From the NCBI GenBank assembly GCA_032718475.1, contig JAUCBJ010007406.1:1-30336 (forward strand): DNA of 30,336 nt, written 5' to 3'. The DNA comes from Nemertoderma westbladi (Eukaryota > Xenacoelomorpha > Nemertodermatida > Nemertodermatidae). Below the pieces are notes generated by a model. That model was not told the DNA's origin. It ran no database searches and saw only the letters and a program-made list of their open reading frames with translations. The position numbers were made by a program, and so were the translations under genes. Of this stretch, positions 9,655 through 19,815 are shown in pieces. Every line of letters starts with the position of its first letter. The stretch's first letter is position 1.

Positions 9655-12600
9655 AGTCTGTAGTGGTTCTCCACCCCACCCGGCGATAAAGACCTGGAGG
9701 CGGGCAGCGGTGCCCCACCGCCCCCGCCTGCAGCGGTGCCCCACCACCAATGTCTGCAGCGGTGCCCCACCGCCTATGTCTGCAGCGGTGCCCCACCACC
9801 TATGTCTGCAGCGGTGCCCCAACGCCCATGTCTGCAGCGGTGCCCCAACACCCCCGCCTGCAGCGGAGCCCCACCGCCTATGTCTGCAGCGGTGCCCCAC
9901 CGCCCCCGCCTGAGGCGGTGCCCCACCACCCATGTCTGCAGCGGTGCCCCACCACCCCCGCCTGCAGCGGTGCCCCACCACCCATGTCTGCAGCGGTGCC
10001 CCACCACCCCCGCCTGCAGCGGTGCCCCACCGCCTATGTCTGCAGCGGTGCCCCACCGCCTATGTCTGCAGCGGTGCCCCACCGCCCCCGCCTGCAGCGG
10101 TGCCCCATCACCCCCGCCTGCAGCGGTGCCCCACCGCCCATGTCTGCAGCGGTGCCCCACCACCAATGTCTGCAGCGGTGCCCCACCGCCCCCGCCTGCA
10201 GCGGTGCCCCACCGCCTATGTCTGCAGCGGTGCCCCACCACCCCCGCCTGCAGCGGTGCCCCACCACCCATGTCTGCAGCGGTGCCCCACCACCCCCGCC
10301 TGCAGCGGTGCCCCACCGCCTATGTCTGCAGCGGTGCCCCACCGCCCCCGCCTGCAGCGGTGCCCCACCGCCTATGTCTGCAGCGGTGCCCCACCGCCCC
10401 CGCCTGCAGCGGTGCCCCCATCACCCCCGCCTGCAGCGGTGCCCCACCGCCCATGTCTGCAGCGGTGCCCCACCACCAATGTCTGCAGCGGTGCCCCACC
10501 ACCCATGTCTGCAGCGGTGCCCCACCGCCCATGTCTGCAGCGGTGCCCCACCACCAATGTCTGCAGCGGTGCCCCACCATCAATGTCTGCAGCGGTGCCC
10601 CACCGCCCATGTCTGCAGCGGTGCCCCACCACCAATGTCTGCAGCGGTGCCCCACCACCAATGTCTGCAGCGGTGCCCCACCATCAATGTCTGCAGCGGT
10701 GCCCCACCGCCCATGTCTGCAGCGGTGCCCCACCACCCATGTCTGCAGCGGTGCCCCACCACCCCCGCCTGCAGCGGTGCCCCACCGCCTATGTCTGCAG
10801 CGGTGCCCCACCGCCCCCGCCTGCAGCGGTGCCCCATCACCCCCGCCTGCAGCGGTGCCCCACCGCCCATGTCTGCAGCGGTGCCCCACCACCAATGTCT
10901 GCAGCAGTGCCCCACCGCCCCCGCCTGCAGCGGTGCCCCACCGCCTATGTCTGCAGCGGTGCCCCCATCACCCCCGCCTGCAGCGGTGCCCCACCGCCCA
11001 TGTCTGCAGCGGTGCCCCACCGCCCATGTCTGCAGCGGTGCCCCACCACCAATGTCTGCAGCGGTGCCCCACCATCAATGTCTGCAGCGGTGCCCCACCG
11101 CCCATGTCTGCAGCGGTGCCCCACCACCCATGTCTGCAGCGGTGCCCCACCACCCCCGCCTGCAGCGGTGCCCCACCGCCTATGTCTGCAGCGGTGCCCC
11201 ACCGCCTATGTCTGCAGCGGTGCCCCACCGCCTATGTCTGCAGCGGTGCCCCACCGCCTATGTCTGCAGCGGTGCCCCACCGCCCCCGCCTGCAGCGGTG
11301 CCCCATCACCCCCGCCTGCAGCGGTGCCCCACCGCCCATGTCTGCAGCGGTGCCCCACCACCAATGTCTGCAGCGGTGCCCCACCGCCCCCGCCTGCAGC
11401 GGTGCCCCACCGCCTATGTCTGCAGCGGTGCCCCACCACCCCCGCCTGCAGCGGTGCCCCACCACCCATGTCTGCAGCGGTGCCCCACCACCCCCGCCTG
11501 CAGCGGTGCCCCACCACCAATGTCTGCAGCGGTGCCCCACCACCCACACCCATGTCTGCAGCGGTGCCCCACCAGCAATGTCTGCAGCGGTGCCCCACCG
11601 CCCATGTCTGCAGCGGTGCCCCACCACCAATGTCTGCAGCGGTGCCCCACCACCAATGTCTGCAGCGGTGCCCCACCGCCCCCGCCTGCAGCGGTGCCCC
11701 ACCGCCCCCGCCTGCAGCGGTGCCCCACCACCCATGTCTGCAGCGGTGCCCCACCACCCCCGCCTGCAGCGGTGCCCCACCACCCATGTCTGCAGCGGTG
11801 CCCCACCACCCCCGCCTGCAGCGGTGCCCCACCGCCTATGTCTGCAGCGGTGCCCCCCCGCCTGCAGCGGTGTCCCATCACCCCCGCCTGCAGCGGTGCC
11901 CCACCGCCCATGTCTGCAGCGGTGCCCCACCACCAATGTCTGCAGCGGTGCCCCACCGCCTATGTCTGCAGCGGTGCCCCACCACCCCCGCCTGCAGCGG
12001 TGCCCCACCACCCATGTCTGCAGCGGTGCCCCACCACCCCCGCCTGCAGCGGTGCCCCACCGCCTATGTCTGCAGCGGTGCCCCACCGCCCCCGCCTGCA
12101 GCGGTGCCCCACCACCCCCGCCTGCAGCGGTGCCCCACCGCCTATGTCTGCAGCGGTGCCCCACCGCCCCCGCCTGCAGCGGTGCCCCCATCACCCCCGC
12201 CTGCAGCGGTGCCCCACCGCCCATGTCTGCAGCGGTGCCCCACCGCCCATGTCTGCAGCGGTGCCCCACCACCAATGTCTGCAGCGGTGCCCCACCACCA
12301 ATGTCTGCAGCGGTGCCCCACCGCCCATGTCTGCAGCGGTGCCCCACCACCAATGTCTGCAGCGGTGCCCCACCACCAATGTCTGCAGCGGTGCCCCACC
12401 GCCCATGTCTGCAGCGGTGCCCCACCACCCATGTCTGCAGCGGTGCCCCACCGCCCATGTCTGCAGCGGTGCCCCACCACCAATGTCTGCAGCGGTGCCC
12501 CACCACCAATGTCTGCAGCGGTGCCCCACCGCCCATGTCTGCAGCGGTGCCCCACCACCAATGTCTGCAGCGGTGCCCGACCACCCATGTCTGCAGCGGT

Positions 12601-12795
12601 GCCCCACCACCAATGTCTGCAGCGGTGCCCCACCACCAATGTCTGCAGCGGTGCCCCACCGCCCATGTCTGTAGCGGTGCCCCACCACCAATGTCTGCAG
12701 CGGTGCCCCACCACCAATGTCTGCAGCGGTGCCCCACCGCCCCCGCCTGCAGCGGTGCCCCACCGCCCATGTCTGCAGTGGTCCTTCACCACCCC
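9655..12795. repeat. GC-rich 26-bp minisatellite, about 118 units
   Basis: Each unit has a constant GCAGCGGTGCCCC followed by a 13-base variable part. The common versions are ACCGCCTATGTCT, ACCGCCCATGTCT, ACCACCAATGTCT, ACCACCCATGTCT, ACCATCAATGTCT, ACCGCCCCCGCCT, ACCACCCCCGCCT and ATCACCCCCGCCT. Diverged units mark both edges (near 9655-9710 and 12770-12795). Three units carry one extra C. Because 26 is not a multiple of three and the unit lacks stops, long open frames appear in nearly every frame on both strands; these are by-products, not evidence of genes. The minus strand has G runs (GGCGGGGGCGGTGGGG) that could form G-quadruplexes, and every full unit carries the PstI hexamer CTGCAG. 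A nine-unit block is repeated 1198 bp apart. Confidence 0.97.
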
Positions 12796-13537
12796 TCTGC
12801 AGTTGAGCTTCGCGATGTCTTATTATTTGATGAAACAATAAATTATTATTATATTAAATAATACTAATATTATTAATTGGGGAACATTCACAACAAAATA
12901 CAAGAATGTACCAAACTGCAGCAAGTTAAACATGAATTATCGCACAAACAAACATCGTACCATTTAGTAGAGGTAATGCTATTTATTGGTTTAGATAATA
13001 AACAGTTTATTTTATAAAGATTTAAACCCCGTCATCATTACTTACCAGTCTCTAAGCAGTTTTATTACGTATAGTTCATGATGATATAGATTACATTTGA
13101 TCTTGAAACCCGCTTGAAACCTTTTCTACCCGCACTTTTCAATTTATTGAAAAAGGTCCCAGAATAGAAATAAACGGCGTTGTTCACGTGGAAATCCGAT
13201 AAATAAATATGTAAAATTATTGAATTTAAGAAAACATTGTAATGGTTGGATTAATGTGTAAAAAACAAGTCTACTGTTAGTAGTGAGAGTCCAAGAAGAA
13301 ATAGCTAAATTTATTGAATTTCTTCGTGAATTGTTTTAAACATATCCAGAAATCGGCCATTAGGAAATCTGCTAAAATTGTACAATAAGTTGATATATCG
13401 GTATCTAGAAGTATATGCGATAAATGAGGCCAATATATATTTATACAATTGAACTATTTACTAGGAAATGTTAAATATCAGTTAATGTTAGGGAAGATTG
13501 TTGGAAACTACAAGATGTGGTCGAGAACAAATTGTTA
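12796..13537. other. AT-rich stretch between the minisatellite and V-ATPase E
   Basis: No gene was recognised. TTTATT at 13310-13315 is AATAAA on the minus strand, about 350 bases past the V-ATPase E stop, and could be its poly(A) signal. Confidence 0.4.
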
Positions 13538-13560
13538 CCCCCCCCCCCCCCCCCCCCCCC
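13538..13560. repeat. 23-base poly-C run
   Basis: An uninterrupted run of 23 C on the plus strand, in the probable 3' untranslated region of V-ATPase E, where it reads as poly-G in the sense strand. Confidence 0.9.
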
Positions 13561-13662
13561 ATGACAGTATTTTAACTATAAAATTAAAACACCAACGTTG
13601 AAACATCAAATTATAACATAACATTAAATTAATTAATTGATTGAGAATAATTATCCCTCGTC

Positions 13663-14343
13663 CTAATCTAAAAACTTTCTGTTGGGATTATCGCCGAACA
13701 GAATACATCTCATCTCGGGGGCCATCTGTCGTTGCACGAGTTCCAACCGCGACTCCAACGTGTTAACCACTCGTAGTCGACCTTCCCGCGAATACGCCTC
13801 GATACCCCCAGATGCGTTGGCCCCCAGAAACTCCTGACTATCTACTGACACCTTGATTCCAAGTTTAGTAGATTTCTTGTACTCGGCCTCGCAGACAGGC
13901 GCCACCTGTTTCACTATAGACAGATCCTCCTGCCGACACACCAACACCACGGCCGGCTCCAGCAGTTGGCACAGCGCCTGACTAATAAGACCCTTTAGCA
14001 ACAACTTGTACTGCTCCTTATTCTTGGTAGTGTCAGCCAATCTGAGTCGAGCTTTCTCCGTTATGGCTTCTACATGTTCCTCCCTGGCTTTTAAAGTTTT
14101 CAGTCTTCCCTGATTAAGGAGGTGGGATTGTTGTATTTTCTTCTGCAGTTCAATATGTTTCTCTTTCTTTTCGTATTGTTCCATTATCTTCACTCGCTGC
14201 ATTTGAACCAACTTCCCCTTCTCAATGTCGAACTCTTCTTCAGCCTTCGCATTAATTTCCTCTACTTTCTCACGCGCCTCCTGATCAATAAAATCCACCA
14301 TGTGTTTGATCTGACGATGGACTTCAGCATCATTTAACGCCAT
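13663..14343 (-). CDS. ATP6V1E: V-type proton ATPase subunit E, single exon
   Basis: This is the 226-residue peripheral-stalk subunit E of the V1 sector. Paired with subunit G, it forms the stators that hold the catalytic A3B3 head to the membrane sector during proton pumping into endosomes, lysosomes and secretory vesicles. The length equals that of the human protein. The N-terminus reads MALNDAEVHRQIKHM and is followed by a long charged coiled coil (about 8-115, with KAEEEFDIEKG). The C-terminal globular half contains LLEP, SGGIEAYS and NTLESRLELVQRQM and ends in NRKFLD, all family hallmarks. The start is fixed by the conserved MAL(S/N)DA.V opening. The gene has no intron, whereas family members in many animals do, so this may be an intact retrogene (mammals have an independent one, ATP6V1E2). 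No poly(A) tail trace was seen downstream. Confidence 0.96.
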   Translation of the reverse strand: MALNDAEVHRQIKHMVDFIDQEAREKVEEINAKAEEEFDIEKGKLVQMQRVKIMEQYEKKEKHIELQKKIQQSHLLNQGRLKTLKAREEHVEAITEKARLRLADTTKNKEQYKLLLKGLISQALCQLLEPAVVLVCRQEDLSIVKQVAPVCEAEYKKSTKLGIKVSVDSQEFLGANASGGIEAYSREGRLRVVNTLESRLELVQRQMAPEMRCILFGDNPNRKFLD

Positions 14344-14854
14344 TATGGTAAATTATATTAATATTTATTATTCCAGAAGAAAAATGAAGGTTTATCAGTT
14401 TATATTACAGTTATAACAAACCGGTAATACAATTCAGCAGTTTTACCGGTATATTCTATAGAATTGAGATAATACAAGAGAGACTCTTTACTTTATTACA
14501 GTCTGACAGTCTGACAGTAGCAGAGTATTATTCGGAACATTGCAAATTAGGAACTCATTGTTTACTGGTCAGCCAGGGTGAAGGTGTAGTTATAATTCTA
14601 TAATTTCAAGTGAATTTAACTTTTTTAAATTCAACTTTTATTGTTGAAACATGTCCATGTCCCCAATCAGCAATTTATATTTTGATATAAATGATATTAT
14701 TTTATATGTTATAAAATTCCGGTTTGGGGGGCACTGAAGCACTAAAAAACGCATGTGTCTAAAACACTTGTCTGGCTGTCTGGTGGGAAAACACTTAGAA
14801 AATTGTTCTCATATTCATTTCTACATTGTCTGATTGTCTGTCAGTCTGTCTATA
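14344..14854. other. Upstream flank of V-ATPase E, no gene seen
   Basis: AT-rich, with two ACCGGTA words and GTCTG-rich patches near 14500-14515 and 14770-14850. No clear TATA box or tRNA was identified on the minus strand. Confidence 0.35.
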
Positions 14855-15076
14855 TATGAAAAGACTCTGATATTTTTCTCAAAATTCCCGGTTTCCTCGC
14901 AAAAACACCTGGAAAAAAACGTGAAATTTTTTTCACAATCTTTACCCTATTCAAAATTTTTTTTCGAATATTTATTAGGGGGCTACCCCGTCTGCCCGTA
15001 GGCAGGTAGGCCTACTGCATTCTACCGCTATTTATGAAAAGACTCTGATATTTTTCTCAAATTTCCCGGTCTCCTC
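14855..15076. repeat. Pair of ~44-bp direct repeats, 178 bp apart
   Basis: TATGAAAAGACTCTGATATT starts at 14855 and 15033, and the similarity continues through TTCCCGGT.TCCTC. Related A/T-rich sequence with TTTTCACAA follows both, so this is probably a decayed tandem duplication of ~178 bp. Confidence 0.8.
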
Positions 15077-15317
15077 CAGTCCTCGGGAAATAGCGGGAAA
15101 AAATAAAAATTTTCACAAAAATTGTAAAGGTTTTAGATAAACAGACAAACATGGTTTTCTCAATCAATATTTTTATTATACATAACCTGATAACAGCATA
15201 ATCTGCTGATCTGAGAATAATAAAATAGAAATACCGGTAGGCCTACCGGTACTAAGTGCTAAGCAATCACACAGTCAGACAATACAAAGCATGCAAATTA
15301 ATTTCCCCGTTTTTTTA

Positions 15318-15605
15318 GGGAAAGGAGCAGGTTACATTGGCAGGCTATTCCAATCCAACCAAAACAATAAACTGTCACTTTATACTTTATACCAATTGTG
15401 GGAAAGGAGCAGGTTGCAGAGGCGGGCTTTTCTAACAAAAACAATAAACAATCTCTTTACCAAATCCCACTGCAAAACAATAGGCCTATGCAATAAACAG
15501 CCACTTTACCAATTGAGGGAAAGGAGCAGGTTACAGATGCGGGCTTTTCTAACCAAAACAATAAACGATCACTTACAGAGATACAGACTTACTAATTGAG
15601 GAAAG
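15318..15605. repeat. Second locus of the GGAGCAGGTTACAGAGGCG repeat family, three units
   Basis: Units start at 15318, 15400 and 15517 with GGGAAAGGAGCAGGTT and carry (C)AAAACAATAAAC downstream. Unit lengths differ (82, 117, ~85 bp), mainly in the spacer. The short open frame across it is incidental. Confidence 0.85.
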
Positions 15606-15609
15606 GGAA

Positions 15610-16400
15610 ACCATATGGCATATCAGCATATGGCTGTATGGTCAGACAGTTGGTAGAAAAAATGTTAATGAAAAAAATTGTAAAAAGGCGTTTCATAAAA
15701 TACAAGCGGTACCGGTAGGTACCGTACAGCCGTATACCGGTACAGGTATAGGCCTATATACATGATGCATGATATAAGGAAATATATTATAAAGCAGATA
15801 GGCCTAAGTCAGTAAGTGTTTTACATTTTAAACAGTTAAAGGGACGGGGCAGCGGGGACGGAGCCAACATGTGACATGAGTCTTTCAGTGTGTGGTCTGA
15901 GACTACATCTAATGGACTGTTGGTCGTGTTGGACATGTTGCCAGGTTGTGTTTATACACCTGTACACCAATCTGCCAATACTGGTGAACCGGTACAATAA
16001 ATAACTGTTGACAATAATGGGCTGATAGGCCTACTGCAGTTGTTAAAAATTCAGTGCCCGTGAAACCAGAAAGAGCCCATTTTACTGGTCAGCTGGTAGA
16101 AACTTTTCATAGTGAACATTTTGAAAAAAATAAACGCAGACAAGCACATTCCAGCATTCAGACATTCGGATAGTACAGGCTGACAGGGGTAGGCAATTAG
16201 GCATAAGCCTGTAAGCACGGTGCACGGTGCGGTAAGAACTGAAGAAGGCAATTTGATATTATTGCGATTATTATACATACTGACATAGGCCTATTACCTG
16301 ATTACTGTATTATCTATCAGTGGTACCGGCTGACCGGTAGGCGTAGGCCTATTATCAGATTATAGCAGTATAGTATAGTGTTTGAAGGAAGAGCAGAAGA
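15610..16400. other. Intergenic DNA dense in short palindromes
   Basis: ACCGGT, GGTACC and TAGGCCTA words cluster at 15705-15760, with further TAGGCCTA at about 15800, 16026, 16287 and 16343. No gene was recognised. Confidence 0.4.
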
Positions 16401-16418
16401 GAGAAAGAGCTGGGACTT

Positions 16419-16477
16419 GGGGCGAATCGACTTGGACAGTTGACTGATTCGCTCCACCTTCCAAGCCCATTCGCCCC
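16419..16477. repeat. 9-bp inverted repeat with pairing flanks
   Basis: GGGGCGAAT (16419-16427) faces ATTCGCCCC (16469-16477), and the adjoining ACTTGG/CCAAG words can also pair. Confidence 0.5.
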
Positions 16478-16626
16478 AGACTGCCAGATGATATTATTGA
16501 ATGGTTTACTAATATTCTTTTTAGGTACCGGTACAATGATATTAGAAAGTGCAGAAGTACTGTACGAAATGATGAGATGACCAGAATAGTAATTCATTAA
16601 CATTACATAACACGTTCGTGGGGACT

Positions 16627-17215
16627 TCGCGCAGCACGTAGTCGGCAAGCCTTGGCATACGGTTCATATAGAGCAAATGGGGCATGTCTAGTTTGGACCC
16701 AATATCCCATGCTATAAATGTATTCATTCGATATACAATCATATGTTAATCCGCTAGGTGGTGTCAAATTGTTATTCTGCAATTTCGTACTTACCAGTGC
16801 AGCACTGTAGGCCTACAGCAGTACCGTACCGGTAGGCCTATGTCATTACTCTTCTGAGTCTCTAGCGGATCCCCAATTAAATGTCTTAACTTTTCAATTT
16901 CGTAAAAGATAGACTTCATGATTCTCTACAAGCCACCAAAATTTCAGCTCAGGAAAATGAGGCCTTCCCGAGAAATTTAACATTTTCTAAAAACCACATA
17001 ATCTGTCGTAGCTGACGTCAGACTGCATGATTTTTCACCAAACTTTACAAACTTTCTAAACTTTCTCTCTACTACTTACCTACTAAGTTTGGTTCAATTC
17101 CGAACCAGCGATGCAGAGAAATTTGCGTTCAAACATTTACCAGACAGACAGACAGACAGACGGACATGCCCCATTTGCCCTATATGAACCGTATGCCAAG
17201 GCTCGCCGACTACGT
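16627..17215. repeat. Inverted pair of a ~60-bp dispersed repeat
   Basis: The arm at 16635-16690 (CACGTAGTCGGCAAGCCTTG and onward to GGGGCATGTC) is nearly the reverse complement of 17162-17215 (GACATGCCCCATTTGC and onward to CTACGTG). A (CAGA)n tract at 17143-17162 abuts the right arm. The sequence between the arms is not itself symmetrical, so this is two copies of one repeat in opposite orientation or a foldback element. Confidence 0.75.
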
Positions 17216-17435
17216 GTCTCGCCCCACAGTAATTCACTATCTATGCTTCTAGGTCCCGCGGGTTCGAACCCTTGCCTAGCCACACCACAAGGTCTGTCTG
17301 AAATGTCTGTCTGTCTTAATCAGCTATACAATCGAACCCATCTCGATGAAATCTCGCTTGCTATAGCTCGTTAGAAAGGTCTCGTCCTAACTCGTTGCAA
17401 CGTAATACTCAGAGCCGTCTGAAGTTCCCCGTCTG

Positions 17436-17449
17436 CCGCTAGAGGGCGA
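17436..17449. promoter_or_regulatory. CTCF-like core within a dispersed repeat (copy 1)
   Basis: CCGCTAGAGGGCGA fits the vertebrate/insect CTCF core CCASYAGRKGGC except at the third base. The same context (GTCTGCCG.TAGAGGGC) occurs at 19720 and 23504. Confidence 0.35.
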
Positions 17450-17664
17450 ATTTCGTGATTTTTGGGCGAAATTTATCGAATTATTTCGGTTCTTCTATCG
17501 GTAATTATACCTGTATACTAATTAATTATTTAGAGGGGTAACATTTATCCCATCTGGAATACAATTAACATGGGTAGATTCGCCATGTCCCATTGTCCCA
17601 TTCTCACAAAGTTTTTATTTTATGAGGGTTTAATTATAAATTTTATACACAACACAAACAGTAT

Positions 17665-17690
17665 ATTTTATTTTATATATAAAATAAAAT
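17665..17690. repeat. Perfect 26-bp A/T palindrome
   Basis: The half site ATTTTATTTTATA is followed directly by its exact complement. In A/T-rich DNA this may be chance or a cruciform-prone slippage product. Confidence 0.8.
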
Positions 17691-17710
17691 TAAATAAATA
17701 ATTATTATAA

Positions 17711-17872
17711 TTAACGAGTTTCTTCTCCAGAGGATCGAGGTCGCCATTGATTGTGATCGGGAATGCCGCCTCCATCATGGCTACGCAGCTGGTTCATCGT
17801 CCCAGGGACTGTTCGACGACGTACTGGACTAAATCTATCCCGATTCAAATTTTCGTAGCATTTCGGTATCCT
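17711..17872 (-). other. Possible short exon, unrecognised
   Basis: A GC-richer island carries a minus-strand open frame of 53 codons ending in TAA at 17711-17713. Its translation includes RDRFSPVRRRTVPG and IPDHNQWRPRSS. It follows an AG that could act as an acceptor. I recognise no family. The base composition against AT-rich surroundings is the only support, and it may be coding by accident. Confidence 0.15.
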
Positions 17873-17879
17873 TCACGAT

Positions 17880-18480
17880 ATGTGTTCGCTCCCAAATGCA
17901 TGGGTCTGTGCAATATTTCATTGTTCTTCAAATATTTTATTAATTATAAAACTATTTACTTCTATTATCCAATTAGGTTTATTTCCATATTATCATATGT
18001 ATATAATTGTATTATTTGAGTCTATTTTTCTGGTGGAGTATTTAATTGACATTTTATCTTTTTTTACATCACTCACTACACAAATCCAACCTCCAGGGGG
18101 GGGGGGGGGATATATGTATCACAATCACAGCCGGCGGCTATTAAGTTTCATCCACCTGACTTCCAACTGAATCCACTTACAGACTTAGATACACCTGTAC
18201 CTCTCCACCTAACTTCCAGCCACTCCACCTGGCACCTGGACATTTTATTGTAGGAAATAATAGGGTGGAAGCACTCGGATTATTTTACTATTGACAGATT
18301 GACTCGGATTCAGGTGGAAAAACTGTACTGTGGTGGAGAGCGTGACTGTATACAGTATATATAATATTATATACATTATACATCACATCACATAAAGGCC
18401 TATTTTATTTATTTATTTATATACCGGTACAATATTTTATATGTCCGAATGAGCACCAATGTGTACAGTATCTTGAAAGA
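17880..18480. other. Intergenic stretch with homopolymer and CCACCT-rich patch
   Basis: A 14-base G run lies at 18096-18109. TCCACCT/AGGTGGA words recur between 18150 and 18340. No gene was recognised. Confidence 0.4.
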
Positions 18481-18489
18481 TAACATGTT

Positions 18490-18620
18490 GGGGGGGGGGG
18501 GGGGGGTGCCTTTCTTGTTCTGTGCTTTTTTTTAACTTTTTTTGTGCTTATTTTTTTACTTTTTTGTGCTTTTCTTGTGCTTCTTTGGGCTTTTCTTGAC
18601 TTTTTTGTGCTTTTTGTAGT
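18490..18620. repeat. 17-base poly-G run followed by a T-rich (TTTTTTGTGCT)n-like tract
   Basis: G17 at 18490-18506 is followed by about ten imperfect copies of a TTTTTGTGCT-like word to 18616. Such low-complexity sequence supports no gene. Confidence 0.8.
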
Positions 18621-18779
18621 ATTTAGTAGGACCCCAATTATGTTATACTGTAGTAACAGTGTCTGAGTGAGACAGGTCTGAGGATCTGATTGGATCCTAT
18701 AACTATGTTACATTCGATCTACAAATTACTACTGTACTAAGCTCGAATGTAACATTGCTGCATTGCCATTTACAGATTT

Positions 18780-18955
18780 AAAGGACCAGGTTACAGAGGC
18801 ATGTTGGGGGAACCAAAACAATAAACGAAAGTTAACAGATGTTACAAGATTATACAGGTTACTTTTATTTAAAGGCTGAAAGGAGCAGGTTACAGAGGCG
18901 TGTTGGGGGAACCAAAACAATAAACGAAAGTTAACACATGTTACAAGATTGCAGG
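18780..18955. repeat. Third locus of the GGAGCAGGTTACAGAGGCG repeat family, two units
   Basis: Units start at 18780 and 18879 (99-bp period). Both carry AGGTTACAGAGGC.TGTTGG and AACCAAAACAATAAACG, followed by AAAGTTAACA.ATGTTACAAG. Confidence 0.85.
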
Positions 18956-19260
18956 TTAATCAAAAGTCATAAAATGCGAGGATGAGGGATGGGGTGAAAA
19001 AAGTTATAGTGCGTGCAATGTCAGTCGCGTTTCGCGAGCGTTGTCGTTCGCGTTTCTTTTCCATTTTGCATTGTTAAAATGTATTTTATCATTTCACCAT
19101 AATACCGGCTTTACCAGTGCTGGAAATTTATACAATTATTTTAAATTGTACGCTTAGTAAAGTATCGTCTATATATTAAGTAGGGCTATGGAGTTAAAGT
19201 TATTTATATACTGTAGGCTACTGTACGTTAATAAAACGCAAAAATTATATATAGGGTAAA

Positions 19261-19450
19261 CTGGGGTAATTTTGGGACAAAATCGTTTTTCAGAATAATA
19301 AAAACATTTTTTTGATAATCCGACCTTAACAAGTAGGCCTATCCACTATGTACCCATTCTATTCTAACAAACTAATTACTTATTTTTTATTTTCAAATAA
19401 TAAATTACCATTTGTTAATTAATATTCATCCGTGTCCAAAATTACCCCAG
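19261..19450. repeat. Inverted pair around CTGGGGTAATTTTGGGAC
   Basis: CTGGGGTAATTTTGGGAC at 19261-19278 matches the complement of 19434-19450 except for one base. TTTGGGAC also repeats near 19459 and 19483. This could be the ends of a small foldback or MITE-like element of ~190 bp. Confidence 0.5.
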
Positions 19451-19719
19451 CCTCGGATAGTTTGGGACGATAGTTGAGATAATTTGGGACAGAACATAAT
19501 TCGAATAGTAGTAGTCCATTTTAATATGATGCAAACTTTGTTGAGAAATTGTACAATGCTAAACAATGCATCTATAAAGACCAAAAGTTGAGCTTTTAGA
19601 GACTTTTTGACGCCATTAGTTCAACAGTTTTCCGCTATAGAAGGCTACATGTCTAAATGTCTTACTGTCTGGCTGTGTCAATCAAAGGGGCTCTACTCAG
19701 TCTGTAGTTTCCTAGTCTG

Positions 19720-19733
19720 CCGCTAGAGGGCGA
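19720..19733. promoter_or_regulatory. CTCF-like core within a dispersed repeat (copy 2)
   Basis: CCGCTAGAGGGCGA, identical to copy 1, lies 83 bases before the transposon's left target duplication. Confidence 0.35.
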
Positions 19734-19815
19734 AATGTCTGAAAGCGAAATTCTTGACTCATTCTGTTAATTATGATCCTTTCAAGCTGAAACTTGTCAA
19801 ATATGTTGTATGTAT

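Noticed and set aside
9568-12861. Very long open frames (up to about 1041 codons) in several frames across 9.6-12.9 kb
   Set aside because: They follow automatically from a stop-free 26-bp unit; all three forward and most reverse frames are equally open, so none is evidence of a protein.
15291-15599. 102-codon open frame
   Set aside because: It lies across repeat units that are not in the same frame from copy to copy.
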